A stretch of 64,000 bases of DNA from Bacillus sp. AFS073361 (GTDB taxonomy: Bacteria > Bacillota > Bacilli > Bacillales > Cytobacillaceae). The notes beneath the pieces are model-generated. The model did not search any database and was not told the origin of the DNA. It was given only the letters and a program-made list of their open reading frames with translations. The translations under genes and the position numbers were made by a program. The stretch is taken from NCBI RefSeq assembly GCF_002567005.1, contig NZ_NUZU01000039.1:124001-188000 (forward strand), read 5' to 3'. Below, one piece after another: positions 52,747 to 64,000 of the stretch. Position 1 is the stretch's first letter, and the number at the start of each line of letters is the position of its first letter.

Positions 52747-52850
52747 AACTTTAGAACATTGGGAATTCATTAGTACCCCTCCCCTTCCTAAAGGAAGTTA
52801 AGGTGCTAAAGCGGTAAAGAAAATCATTTGACAAAAAAATATCCATAAAT

Positions 52851-53176
52851 CGATGACGGGAATAAAGGAATAAGAATTCGTATTTTCAGAGAGCTGGGGT
52901 TGCTGGAAGCCCAGTAATACAACTTATTCTGACATCATCCCTGAGTGTTAAGCCGAACAATCATAACTTAAGTAGGCTTAATCGGGTGTCCATCTTGAAC
53001 ACCTGTTACCAAAAGAAGCGTTCCTCAATATTTTAGATGTCGCTTCATAAGGCAGTATTCGTAAGAATACTGTAAAAACGGGTGGTACCGAGAAAATGAA
53101 AGGTCTTTTCTCCCCGATTATTCTGCTTTTGATGTTCTTGACTGCAGTCTATTCAGGGAGAATAGGGCCTTTTTTA
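52851..53176 (+). ncRNA. T-box leader between ilvD and ilvB
   Basis: Stem I with GAATAAG / CTTATTC arms and the AGAGAG-containing distal part, then the antiterminator T-box GGTGGTACCG (53081-53090). A terminator follows, formed by AAAGGTC...TTCTCCC and GGGAGAA...GGGCCTTT plus a T run ending near 53176. The specifier loop on the 3' side of stem I reads TGACATCA, giving ATC (Ile) as the likely specifier codon. A TTGACA lies at 52829 but lacks a good -10. Confidence 0.93.
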
Positions 53177-53248
53177 CTATGTTTCTAATAATACCGAAGT
53201 TTCAAACAATTTTTTAAAATTCAATCATCCGCAAGGAGGGATTACGAC

Positions 53249-54976
53249 GTGAAAGTAGAAGCAAAAAAGCTTGAGGTCCAAACAACTACAGAGCCGAGAA
53301 CCGGTGCAGACCTTCTCATCGACTTACTAAAAAAAGAAGGTGTAGAAACACTGTTTGGATATCCGGGAGGTGCCGTGCTTCCAATATACGATGCCATTTA
53401 TCGCGCCCAGGGTACCATCAAGCATGTTCTTTTCCGACATGAACAAGGAATGATCCATGCAGCTGAAGGATATGCGCGAGTTACCGGAAAACCTGGAGTC
53501 GTTATTGCTACCTCAGGACCTGGGGCAACCAACCTTGTGACCGGGATAACAGATGCGATGATGGACTCCCTGCCACTTGTTGTCTTCACAGGGCAGGTAG
53601 CAAGAAGTGTCATCGGAACAGACGCCTTCCAAGAAGCGGATGTTATGGCGATCACAACACCCATCACCAAACATAACTATCAGGTACAATCTATCGAGGA
53701 CTTACCACGTATCGTGAAGGAAGCATTTCATATCGCTTCTACCGGACGGCCAGGGCCAGTCTTAGTCGATGTCCCTAAAGATATTTCCGCCGGATTTCTA
53801 ACGGAAGAACCTGAAGAAGCAAGCATTAATTTACCTGGATACCAGCCAACAACAAAGCCGAATCCATTTCAAATAAAGAAACTTGCTGATTCGATTTCAA
53901 AGGCTTCCAAGCCGGTAATTCTTTCAGGCGCAGGTGTTCTCCATGGAAAAGCATCAGCCGAGCTCACTGCTTTTGCAGAAAAACATCAGATCCCGGTCGT
54001 TACTACTTTACTTGGACTTGGTACTTTTCCGGCAGATCATTCCCTCTCACTAGGAATGGGAGGAATGCACGGAACGTATGCAGCGAACATGGCCATTTAC
54101 GAAAGTGATCTACTTATTAACTTTGGTGCCCGCTTCGATGACAGACTAACAGGCAATCTTAAGCACTTTGCTCCATTTGCGAAAGTCGCCCATATTGACA
54201 TCGATCCAGCCGAAATTGGAAAAAATGTGCCAACACATCTGCCAATCGTTTCTGATACCAAAGAGGCTTTAAGTGAGCTGCTTGTTCAAGAAATAGAATC
54301 ACCAGCAACCGCTGAATGGCTGCAAAAATTGAGTCAAAACAAACAGGAATATCCGCTTTGGTATAAACATGATCCAAACGGCATGTGTCCGCAATGGGTT
54401 ATCGAAGCAGTCCATAAAGTAACAAACGGTGACGCTATTGTCGCAACCGATGTAGGGCAGCACCAAATGTGGGCAGCGCAGTATTACACCTTTAAACAGC
54501 CGCACCGCTGGATTACTTCAGGGGGACTTGGAACAATGGGCTTTGGGTTCCCTGCAGCGATTGGTGCACAAATTGCCGAGCCAGATAGTACAGTCGTTGC
54601 GATTGTTGGGGATGGCGGTTTTCAAATGACACTTCAGGAATTATCGATTATTTATGAACGAAACCTTCCAGTAAAGATCATTATTGTCAACAACGGCGCA
54701 TTAGGAATGGTTCGCCAATGGCAGGAACTTTTACACGGAAACCGTATTTCGGAATCGATTCTTCATACACAACCTGATTTTGTCAAACTTGCTGACAGTT
54801 ATTCAATTAAGGGTTACCGGGTTAACAACCAGGAAGAACTGATTACCGTGTTGCCAGAGGTATTTGCTCATAATGGCCCAGTATTAGTTGATTGCCGTGT
54901 ACTTCAGCAAGAAAAAGTATTCCCAATGATTGCCCCTGGTAAAGGAATTCATGAAATGATTGGGGTGAAACCATGA
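53249..54976 (+). CDS. ilvB: Acetolactate synthase large subunit
   Basis: 575 residues, ThDP enzyme. [15 protein letters not shown], catalytic Glu in [16 protein letters not shown], ThDP/Mg motif [13 protein letters not shown] with [12 protein letters not shown]. Forms acetolactate and acetohydroxybutyrate. GTG 53249 behind GGAGG. First gene after the T-box and overlaps ilvH by 4 bp. Confidence 0.95.
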   Translation: MKVEAKKLEVQTTTEPRTGADLLIDLLKKEGVETLFGYPGGAVLPIYDAIYRAQGTIKHVLFRHEQGMIHAAEGYARVTGKPGVVIATSGPGATNLVTGITDAMMDSLPLVVFTGQVARSVIGTDAFQEADVMAITTPITKHNYQVQSIEDLPRIVKEAFHIASTGRPGPVLVDVPKDISAGFLTEEPEEASINLPGYQPTTKPNPFQIKKLADSISKASKPVILSGAGVLHGKASAELTAFAEKHQIPVVTTLLGLGTFPADHSLSLGMGGMHGTYAANMAIYESDLLINFGARFDDRLTGNLKHFAPFAKVAHIDIDPAEIGKNVPTHLPIVSDTKEALSELLVQEIESPATAEWLQKLSQNKQEYPLWYKHDPNGMCPQWVIEAVHKVTNGDAIVATDVGQHQMWAAQYYTFKQPHRWITSGGLGTMGFGFPAAIGAQIAEPDSTVVAIVGDGGFQMTLQELSIIYERNLPVKIIIVNNGALGMVRQWQELLHGNRISESILHTQPDFVKLADSYSIKGYRVNNQEELITVLPEVFAHNGPVLVDCRVLQQEKVFPMIAPGKGIHEMIGVKP

Positions 54977-55494
54977 AACGGATCATCACAGCAACCGTCC
55001 AAGACCGCAGCGGAGTCCTAAACCGTGTCACCGGACTTTTGCAGCGACGCCAGTTCAATATTGAAAGTATTTCAGTTGGTCCATCTGAAACCGAAGGGAT
55101 TTCAAAAATGACACTAGTCGTCGAGGTTGAAGATGAACAGCGCCTGGAACAGGTGACGAAACAATTAAATAAGCAAATTGATGTTTTAAAAGTTTCAGAT
55201 ATTACGGATAAAGCAATTGTCGCCCGTGAACTGGCCCTAATTAAAGTAGCTTCAAGCAGTCAATTGCGCAGTGAAATTCACGGGATTATCGATCCGTTCC
55301 GCGCCCTAATTATTGATGTAAGCAAAGACAGTCTCGCCGTCCAAATTACAGGACGTCCTGATAAAATCGATGCCTTGATCGAAATGCTCAGACCTTATGG
55401 CATTAAGGAAATTGCAAGAACTGGTTTGACTGCCCTCCAGCGTGGGCACCAACCGCAAGGAAGCGACCTAGCAACATACTCACTATTAAAATAA
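54973..55494 (+). CDS. ilvH: Acetolactate synthase small (regulatory) subunit
   Basis: 173 residues: N-terminal ACT domain ([26 protein letters not shown] is the valine-sensing strand-helix) plus C-terminal ALS_ss_C domain (REIHGI-type [16 protein letters not shown]). Confers valine feedback control on IlvB. The start ATGA overlaps the ilvB stop. Confidence 0.94.
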   Translation: MKRIITATVQDRSGVLNRVTGLLQRRQFNIESISVGPSETEGISKMTLVVEVEDEQRLEQVTKQLNKQIDVLKVSDITDKAIVARELALIKVASSSQLRSEIHGIIDPFRALIIDVSKDSLAVQITGRPDKIDALIEMLRPYGIKEIARTGLTALQRGHQPQGSDLATYSLLK

Positions 55495-55514
55495 CAATAT
55501 ATTTGAGAGGATGA

Positions 55515-58083
<2,569 letters not shown>

Positions 58084-58118
58084 TAAATCAAAAACAATAA
58101 ATGAGGAGGTTGCTTCTA

Positions 58119-59225
58119 ATGAAAAAACGTATTGTCTTACTTCCCGGTGATGGCATTGGCAAGGAAGTTATTAACTCAGCAAAAGATGTATTAAATGCAA
58201 TCGCTGAAGAATACAATCATACTTTTAGCTTTGAAACCCATGAAATCGGAGGAGCAGCCATAGACCTTTACGGCACTCCCCTTCCGGAATCAACCGTTGA
58301 TGCTTGCAAACAAGCGGATGCGGTATTGCTCGGTGCTGTTGGCGGGCCAAAATGGGATAACAATCCCTCCCATTTACGTCCTGAACGAGGCCTGCTAGGA
58401 ATCCGCAAGGCACTTGATTTATATGCAAACTTAAGGCCGATTAAAGGATTTAAAAACCTTCTTCATGCCTCTCCTTTAAAGGAAGAAGTAGTATCTGGAA
58501 GCGACCTCCTTATCGTACGTGAGTTAACCGGAGGCCTTTATTTCGGAACACCAAGTGAACGTCGTGATAACGGAAACTCCGTTGTAGACACGCTTGTCTA
58601 TTCCCGTCAAGAGATTGAGAGAATTGTCGATAAAGGTTTTCAGGCAGCCCAGCAAAGGCGTGGTCATCTTACTTCGGTTGATAAAGCAAATGTACTCGAG
58701 TCTAGCAAACTATGGCGCGAAATCGTTGAAGAGAAGAAAGCTCAATATCCAGATGTAGCTGTGGAACATGTATTAGTTGATGCTGCCGCTATGAAACTAA
58801 TCACGAACCCTAGCCAGTTTGATGTCATCGTTACCGAGAATCTATTCGGCGACATCTTAAGTGATGAGGCCTCAGTTATTACCGGATCACTTGGGATGCT
58901 CCCTTCTGCCAGCTTAAATGAAAATGGAGTCGGCCTATATGAACCTGTTCACGGCTCCGCTCCTGACATCGCTGGTAAAGGCGTAGCCAATCCAGTTGCG
59001 ATGATTTTGTCGGCCGCAATGATGCTTAGATACTCATTCCAATTGAATGACGAAGCTAACATCATTGAAGATGCAGTCCAATCGGTATTAGATGCCGGCT
59101 TCCACACTGGCGACCTTCAGGTTCATGATGGACGTCTTGTTGGAACAGCAGAAATGACAAAACGGATTGCAGATTACATCAAATCACAAAATGCTTCGAA
59201 GTGCATCGCTAGTTGTTATTTTTAA
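58119..59225 (+). CDS. leuB: 3-isopropylmalate dehydrogenase
   Basis: 368 residues. LLPGDGIGKEV, LLGAVGGPKWDN, LRPERGLLGIRKAL, and the GVGLYEPVHGSAPDIAGKG signature. NAD-dependent oxidation/decarboxylation. Start ATG 58119 behind GAGGAGG; six upstream codons are rejected. Confidence 0.95.
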   Translation: MKKRIVLLPGDGIGKEVINSAKDVLNAIAEEYNHTFSFETHEIGGAAIDLYGTPLPESTVDACKQADAVLLGAVGGPKWDNNPSHLRPERGLLGIRKALDLYANLRPIKGFKNLLHASPLKEEVVSGSDLLIVRELTGGLYFGTPSERRDNGNSVVDTLVYSRQEIERIVDKGFQAAQQRRGHLTSVDKANVLESSKLWREIVEEKKAQYPDVAVEHVLVDAAAMKLITNPSQFDVIVTENLFGDILSDEASVITGSLGMLPSASLNENGVGLYEPVHGSAPDIAGKGVANPVAMILSAAMMLRYSFQLNDEANIIEDAVQSVLDAGFHTGDLQVHDGRLVGTAEMTKRIADYIKSQNASKCIASCYF

Positions 59226-59235
59226 AAATTTCATT

Positions 59236-59264
59236 GGGTAAACCGTCTGTTCGGCGGTTTACCC
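59236..59264 (+). other. Perfect hairpin between leuB and leuC
   Basis: 10-bp stem GGGTAAACCG / CGGTTTACCC without a following T run. More likely an mRNA processing or stabilising stem than a terminator. Confidence 0.65.
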
Positions 59265-59312
59265 CTAAATTTATCTAAAGAATTAAAATTCATTTACGTG
59301 AGGAAGGACGCT

Positions 59313-60734
59313 ATGCAAACACCAAAAAATATTATCCAAAAGATTTGGGAAAAGCATGTAGTACACCAAGAAGACGGAAAACCCGATTTATTATATATCG
59401 ACCTACACCTTGTTCACGAAGTAACCTCTCCTCAGGCATTCGAGGGTTTACGAATGAATGGTCGTAAAGTTCGCCGCCCTGATCTTACCTTTGCGACGAT
59501 GGATCATAATGTGCCAACCCGCCAACGCCTTGTCATCAATGATCCTGTTTCAAAGAAACAAATTGATACCTTACAACAAAATTGTCAGGATTTCGGGGTT
59601 TCACTTGCTGATATTCATCACCCAGATAACGGAATTGTCCATGTCATCGGCCCTGAACTTGGACTTACGCAGCCTGGAAAAACCATTGTGTGCGGTGATA
59701 GTCATACCTCTACACACGGAGCATTTGGTGCGCTCGCTTTTGGAATTGGTACAAGCGAAGTTGAACATGTACTTGCAACCCAAACCCTTTGGCAAGCACC
59801 GCCTAAAACCTTAAATGTCAAGGTCAATGGAAAGCTAGGTACGGGTGTTACAGCTAAAGACTTAATTCTTGCCATCATCGGTAAATTCGGTGTCCAATTT
59901 GGAACAGGTTATGTGATGGAATACACAGGCGAAGCCATCCGTTCGCTCTCCATGGAAGAACGAATGACAGTTTGTAACATGTCGATTGAAGCGGGTGCAA
60001 GAGCTGGTCTTATCACTCCAGATGAAACGACTTTTGAATATTTACGCGGCCGTCGTCATGTACCGCAAGGAGAAGCGTTTGAACAAGCTGTTGCTGAGTG
60101 GAAGGCTCTTGCTTCAGATGAAGGGGCAGCCTATGACTTGGTTGTTGAGATTGAAGCAACCGAAGTTGAGCCACAAGTAACCTGGGGAACAAATCCAGGA
60201 ATGTGTATTCCGATTACGGCAAATGTTCCAAATCCAGACGAAACCGAGAAACCTAGTGAAAAGGACGAAATCCAGCGTGCGCTTGAGTACATGGGCCTTG
60301 AAGCAGGTCAGCCGATCTCCAATGTGAAAATTGACCATGTTTTCATCGGTTCTTGCACGAATTCCCGTTTAAGCGACTTACGAAGTGCAGCAGAAGTAAT
60401 CCGGGGCAAGAAGGTTAGCCCTTCTGTAACTGCCATCGTTGTTCCTGGTTCATTTAGTGTCAAACTAGCAGCCGAAAAAGAAGGCTTGGATAAGGTCTTT
60501 ACAGATGCAGGATTTGAGTGGCGTGAAGCCGGCTGCAGTATGTGCCTGGCCATGAACGATGACATTGTTCCACCGGGTGAACGCTGTGCCTCCACTTCAA
60601 ACCGAAATTTTGAAGGCCGCCAAGGAAACGGAGCCAGAACACATCTTGTCAGCCCTGAAATGGCAGCCGCCGCCGCTATTGCAGGTCACTTCGTAGATGT
60701 TCGACATTTTGCTGCTGCACAGGAGGTTAGATAG
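59313..60734 (+). CDS. leuC: 3-isopropylmalate dehydratase large subunit
   Basis: 473 residues, aconitase family. [20 protein letters not shown], Fe-S Cys residues in [14 protein letters not shown] and [12 protein letters not shown]. Start ATG 59313 behind GAGGAAGG; five earlier codons are rejected. Confidence 0.95.
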   Translation: MQTPKNIIQKIWEKHVVHQEDGKPDLLYIDLHLVHEVTSPQAFEGLRMNGRKVRRPDLTFATMDHNVPTRQRLVINDPVSKKQIDTLQQNCQDFGVSLADIHHPDNGIVHVIGPELGLTQPGKTIVCGDSHTSTHGAFGALAFGIGTSEVEHVLATQTLWQAPPKTLNVKVNGKLGTGVTAKDLILAIIGKFGVQFGTGYVMEYTGEAIRSLSMEERMTVCNMSIEAGARAGLITPDETTFEYLRGRRHVPQGEAFEQAVAEWKALASDEGAAYDLVVEIEATEVEPQVTWGTNPGMCIPITANVPNPDETEKPSEKDEIQRALEYMGLEAGQPISNVKIDHVFIGSCTNSRLSDLRSAAEVIRGKKVSPSVTAIVVPGSFSVKLAAEKEGLDKVFTDAGFEWREAGCSMCLAMNDDIVPPGERCASTSNRNFEGRQGNGARTHLVSPEMAAAAAIAGHFVDVRHFAAAQEVR

Positions 60735-60737
60735 AAT

Positions 60738-61322
60738 ATGGAACCATTAAAAATTCATCAAGGCCTTGTTTATCCATTAAACCGATCGAATATTGATACA
60801 GACCAAATTATCCCGAAGCAGTTTTTAAAGCGGATTGAACGCAGTGGTTTCGGACAATTCCTTTTTTATCATTGGCGTTTTGATGATGAAGGAAATCTTC
60901 GACCAGATTTCTCATTAAATGAACCGAAATATAAGGACGCTTCAATTTTAGTTGCCGGTGAAAACTTTGGCTGCGGATCTTCACGTGAGCATGCCCCATG
61001 GGCAGTTCAAGACTTTGGCTTTAAAATCGTCATCGCCCCAAGTTTTGCCGACATTTTTAAAAACAATTGCGTGAAAAATGGGATACTTCCAATTCAGGCT
61101 AGTAATGAACAAGTTCAGTACATGATTAAAAAGGCAGAATCCGAAGAATATCAATTAACTGTCGACCTTGAAAATCAGGTGGTTTATGATAATGAAGGTT
61201 TCAAGGTTTCTTTCGAAATTGCTCCATACCCTAAAGCCATGCTGCTAAATGGCTGGGATGAGATTGGTGTTACTTTAACCTATGCGGATAAAATTGAGCA
61301 ATATGAACTTGCTCGTAAATAA
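60738..61322 (+). CDS. leuD: 3-isopropylmalate dehydratase small subunit
   Basis: 194 residues. NIDTDQIIPKQFLKRIERSG, GENFGCGSSREHAPWAVQDFG and FADIFKNNCVKNGILPI are family signatures. Swivel domain partner of LeuC. Last gene of the operon, starting 3 bp after leuC behind AGGAGGT. Confidence 0.96.
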   Translation: MEPLKIHQGLVYPLNRSNIDTDQIIPKQFLKRIERSGFGQFLFYHWRFDDEGNLRPDFSLNEPKYKDASILVAGENFGCGSSREHAPWAVQDFGFKIVIAPSFADIFKNNCVKNGILPIQASNEQVQYMIKKAESEEYQLTVDLENQVVYDNEGFKVSFEIAPYPKAMLLNGWDEIGVTLTYADKIEQYELARK

Positions 61323-61327
61323 ACATC

Positions 61328-61362
61328 AAAAATGAGCCTGGAATCCCAGGCTCATTTATTAT
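61328..61362. terminator. Bidirectional terminator after leuD
   Basis: Stem AATGAGCCTGG / CCAGGCTCATT with a 4-base loop and AT-rich tails, between convergent genes. Confidence 0.85.
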
Positions 61363-61368
61363 TGGTTG

Positions 61369-61944
61369 TCATAGCTCGTTTAAAATATTTCTATTCTCAG
61401 ATTCTTCGTTAAAGGTCAATACCTCTTCAACCGGCTCGTATGATTCACCGTAAAAATGATGATCTTTATAAGTGTGAATCATATCATATGTTTTTCTCAT
61501 GGATTCAAAAATCATTTCTTCTGATTCTTCATTAGGCGCCCAGTAGAGGATTTCCATCCTATTAACCTCGTTTGTCGCTAATGATTTTCTCTCATAGCCG
61601 ATAGAAGCGGCATGCTCAAATTTTTCACGTTTATAAAAGTGAAGCCGTTTTTCGGTATCGCTATCTTCATAGTTGACTGGTTCTACTTCAAGGATGATAG
61701 GCTTTCCTTTTCGTTTTAACTTTTCTAAAAGTTTATGGCCAAGTCCCTCGCCACGTGCATTTTTTGAAACAAATAGATAATCAATAAACACAAAATTGTC
61801 TAATTCCGCATACATCAAAACATGATTTGGTCCCTCATCTTTATGATAGATGTTTGAACGTTCTTTCAGTAAGGTTTCCATGTGAGCCCTTGATTTCATT
61901 TCTTCCACAGGAAAATACTGATTCAACTTTTCATACCAATGCAT
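61369..61944 (-). CDS. yjbC: GNAT-family acetyltransferase YjbC
   Basis: 191 residues. Opens MHWYEKLNQYFPVEEMKS; the acetyl-CoA loop is VSKNARGEGLGHKLLEKL; late MEILYWAPNEESEE. The whole pattern matches B. subtilis YjbC, encoded next to spx there; spx is not adjacent here. Its acetyl acceptor is unknown. ATG 61944 has AGGAG upstream. Confidence 0.83.
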   Translation of the reverse strand: MHWYEKLNQYFPVEEMKSRAHMETLLKERSNIYHKDEGPNHVLMYAELDNFVFIDYLFVSKNARGEGLGHKLLEKLKRKGKPIILEVEPVNYEDSDTEKRLHFYKREKFEHAASIGYERKSLATNEVNRMEILYWAPNEESEEMIFESMRKTYDMIHTYKDHHFYGESYEPVEEVLTFNEESENRNILNEL

Positions 61945-61979
61945 GGAAATACTCCTTTATGTGCTACTTAGTTTTTTCA

Positions 61980-62294
61980 TTAAAACTCAGGTAATTGATC
62001 AAGATTATTTTCTTTGATACCGTCTGGTTCACTGCGGATAATGTCTCGTCCATATTTATGGAATACATCCACATGAGCAATCATTCCAGCTTTTGCTTCA
62101 TTTAATGCAGTAATATAATCTAACTCCCGGCCCGTGCTTGTTTTAAACGCGATAATGTCTCCATCATCGTTTTTCCTAACCGATACGAACTCCTCTTTGC
62201 CATCAGGATTACTCTGCCCTGCTTCCAGCTGAGCTTGCTGCTGGCTGGCCTGCTTGTACTCATCATAAATTCTTTCAAAATCTTTCTGTTCCAA
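61980..62294 (-). CDS. DUF3892-like protein
   Basis: 104 residues. Start chosen at TTG 62294, with GGAGG 8 bases upstream; the frame is open to 62489 but that extension is low-quality. C-terminal half FVSVRKNDDGDIIAFKTSTG followed by AKAGMIAHVDVF fits the DUF3892 pattern. The N-terminal ~40 residues are Gln-rich and charged. Function unknown. Confidence 0.65.
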   Translation of the reverse strand: MEQKDFERIYDEYKQASQQQAQLEAGQSNPDGKEEFVSVRKNDDGDIIAFKTSTGRELDYITALNEAKAGMIAHVDVFHKYGRDIIRSEPDGIKENNLDQLPEF

Positions 62295-62430
62295 ATCTTC
62301 CACCTCCGAACATTTGTTAGTATTTTTCTTTTTAAATAAATTATCCTTGCTTAATGGACAAAAAAGGACCAAATACCTTGGCCCTTTAGAAAATGCTTTA
62401 TAATTGTTAAAATGCTCTTTACTCAGCTGT

Positions 62431-63087
62431 TCAGAATTTAAACTTTTGAGGAAACTGTTTGATGATTCCCTCCGATAAGACATCCGCAATTTTCATAAGG
62501 TGGATTTCCCCTTCATCAAACGCACGGACATCTCCGTTCCAATCCTTTTTAAGTCTTGCTGTGACACTATCTGTAACCATTTTTAAATGCGCATGCAGCA
62601 ACTGCCTCAACGTATTCTTATCCCAATTTGGATTGGCACCGCTAAGGAACGTGGCCATATCATCTGCATTTTTGAACCAAGCCGTATTATATTTTTTCAA
62701 ATCTGCCTGGTTATTGGCTTTGGCAGCTTCGAGGACCTTTCCGGCAAGCAGAATATGTTCTCGTAACATTTTGGCAAGCTTATTACCTGCCGCTTCCCCA
62801 TAAAAAGGCTTAATCGCATTCCCAATTTCGTCCTGATTTCTCAAAAGTCTTGTAAGGATCACTTGCTTGTCAGGAAGATTTGCTTCAGTGCTAACAATAT
62901 AACGACTCGTCCAAATCAAATGCTCCATCCAAAGTCTTCTTAAGTTAAACTTAAACTGGTGGGCAGATTCACTCATGGTCTGTTGCTGATTCGGCGGTGG
63001 CGGCGGGGCGGCCTGAACACTAATTGCAGGTAAAATTAAGACCATAGATAAGAGCAATACGGTAAATTTCTTGGTTAATTTTTTCAA
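62431..63087 (-). CDS. Secreted helical protein, unknown function
   Basis: 218 residues. TTG start with AAGGAG about 8 bases upstream. Sec signal peptide (KKFTVLLLSMVLILPAISVQA) followed by a Pro stretch (APPPPPNQQQ). The mature part looks like an all-alpha bundle with conserved-looking His positions (HLIWTSRYI, REHILLAGKV, LLHAHLKM, EIHLMKIAD), reminiscent of metal-binding four-helix bundles. This is a guess from residue spacing, not a family match. Confidence 0.7.
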   Translation of the reverse strand: MKKLTKKFTVLLLSMVLILPAISVQAAPPPPPNQQQTMSESAHQFKFNLRRLWMEHLIWTSRYIVSTEANLPDKQVILTRLLRNQDEIGNAIKPFYGEAAGNKLAKMLREHILLAGKVLEAAKANNQADLKKYNTAWFKNADDMATFLSGANPNWDKNTLRQLLHAHLKMVTDSVTARLKKDWNGDVRAFDEGEIHLMKIADVLSEGIIKQFPQKFKF

Positions 63088-63208
63088 ATGGGAAATCTCC
63101 TTTTTTGTTAAGTTTTTTCAAAAGGATTTTTCCCCAAAAATGAAATTTTATTTATCTCCAATAAATGTCATAATAAGTTTAATAAGATTGTCCTTTGGAG
63201 GGAAATAA

Positions 63209-64000
63209 TTGCCTTATTTAGAAAAGAACCATGACCCAAGAAGGAACGCCGCAATCCTTGCCGAATTTACCAGCCAATTTGATTTAACAAAGGTAATTCA
63301 AGAAGCCGAGCAATATTTTAATCCAACCCGATTGCGTGAAACCTCTCATCGTGGAAAGAATGTAAAGCATTCTACAGGATCTCTTTCGCAAAAACTAGCT
63401 GGAATATTTTTTCGCCTTTTATCCACCAAGTCAACTACTGTTTCTCGAGGAAAGGTTATAGTAGATAAGGCTGAAGGCGTTATACCCGATTGGAAAGATC
63501 TGTTGGACAATGAGTTCGTTCATCTAGAAAATAATATAAAGAAAGTAGTTAATGTAGTGGATTATGGGGCTGTTGGCGATGGAAAAACGGATAACACCCT
63601 TGCATTTAAAAAAGCGATTGGCAACGGAAACGTGAAGGTCATTGTACCGGCTGGCGTCTTTATCACAAAGGGAATCCAACTCCCTTCCTTTACTCTGCTA
63701 GTCGGGGCAGGCAAAGGTGTGACGACCATTAAACTTCATGATACAGCCAAAAAAGGCACAAGGCTGATTACAAACGCTGATCATTGGAAGGGTAATCACC
63801 ATCTTTTCGTTGGGGCACTTAGTTTGGACTGGAATGTGGAAAGGCTTGGCAATGTGGCTAAAACAAGCGCTTGGGGGAACCACTCAAGCTGTTTAACGTA
63901 TGCAAATGTTACCTATGGCTGGGTTAGGGACATTGAAGCGATGAATCCAGGCCTGCATTGCTTTGATATTTCATCGACTTTGTACAATTATGCTGGCGAC
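63209..64000 (+). CDS. Pectate-lyase-like beta-helix protein (N-terminal part, cut by window edge)
   Basis: Open from TTG 63209, with GGAGGG 6 bases upstream, to the right edge: 264 codons. About 110 charged N-terminal residues with no signal peptide precede VVDYGAVGDGKTDNTLAFKK, the classic start of a Pectate_lyase_3 right-handed beta-helix. This is followed by AGVFITKGIQLPSFTLLVGAG. Such domains occur in glycan-active enzymes and phage tailspikes; activity cannot be assigned without the rest. Confidence 0.8.
   Translation, partial: MPYLEKNHDPRRNAAILAEFTSQFDLTKVIQEAEQYFNPTRLRETSHRGKNVKHSTGSLSQKLAGIFFRLLSTKSTTVSRGKVIVDKAEGVIPDWKDLLDNEFVHLENNIKKVVNVVDYGAVGDGKTDNTLAFKKAIGNGNVKVIVPAGVFITKGIQLPSFTLLVGAGKGVTTIKLHDTAKKGTRLITNADHWKGNHHLFVGALSLDWNVERLGNVAKTSAWGNHSSCLTYANVTYGWVRDIEAMNPGLHCFDISSTLYNYAGD

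Noticed and set aside
52771-52809. Terminator after ilvD
   Set aside because: A CTTCC/GGAAG hairpin exists but has no T run; not enough to call a terminator.
53398-53670. Frames antisense to ilvB and similar frames antisense to other clear genes
   Set aside because: Shadows of strongly conserved genes on the opposite strand.
62295-62489. 65-residue extension of the DUF3892-like protein
   Set aside because: The extension overlaps the 3' end of the next gene and lacks a start signal; GGAGG directs the TTG at 62294.

Overview
The window is chromosome of a low-GC Gram-positive spore-former of the Bacillaceae (Bacillus/Neobacillus-like). Evidence: TnrA with a perfect TnrA/GlnR box, T-box and S-box leaders, CcpA-type cre sites, an frlBONMD operon in Bacillus order, orthologues of YjbC, YfkAB, YwcJ and YvpB, strong GGAGG ribosome binding sites and many TTG/GTG starts. 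No tRNA, rRNA or CRISPR array was seen.

Layout. 1-3.8 kb: cstA-type transporter (cut by the left edge) with a LytS/LytT two-component pair. 3.9-5.8 kb: lipoprotein, glutathionylspermidine-synthase-like ATP-grasp enzyme and DUF350 membrane protein in one operon. 5.86-6.23 kb: an orphan promoter and structured transcript without an ORF. 6.3-8.4 kb: C39-like peptidase and a two-part ThrE-type exporter. 8.6-14.6 kb: fructosamine (frl) system with its GntR regulator. 14.8-18.7 kb: a ribose-type ABC transporter under a SAM riboswitch. 18.9-21.1 kb: MFS transporter and ketopantoate reductase. 21.2-24.7 kb: yfkAB interrupted by a roughly 2.75-kb serine-recombinase element that supplies a new promoter and 5' half of the gene it split. 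24.9-28.0 kb: YwcJ-type channel and RecQ. 28.3-32.8 kb: fatty-acid degradation genes with a perfect cre site and a decayed CBS/PAS regulator gene. 32.9-42.5 kb: zinc-ribbon protein, MFS, 2-hydroxyacid dehydrogenase, RtcB, a TPR-dynamin-like GTPase, an AidB-like acyl-CoA dehydrogenase and an unknown protein. 42.5-44.8 kb: polar amino acid ABC transporter. 45.2-49.7 kb: small proteins, tnrA, amtB, a DUF294 nucleotidyltransferase and a DEDDh exonuclease. 50.1-61.3 kb: complete ilvE-ilvD-[T-box]-ilvB-ilvH-ilvC-leuA-leuB-leuC-leuD branched-chain amino acid operon. 61.4-64 kb: yjbC, a DUF3892-like protein, a secreted helical protein and the start of a pectate-lyase-like beta-helix protein.

How it works together: most regions are carbon and nitrogen supply modules with visible control. 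CcpA sites lie at cstA, the fatty-acid operon and ilvE; TnrA sites lie at tnrA and amtB; a T-box gates ilvB onward; an S-box gates the sugar transporter.

The most unusual object is the element in yfkAB. Joining the host flanks in silico recreates an uninterrupted E-I-H-S-M-Y-P-S-D-F reading frame. The present working gene is a chimera whose radical-SAM half is element-borne, and the displaced host 5' half survives as a pseudogene on the far side.
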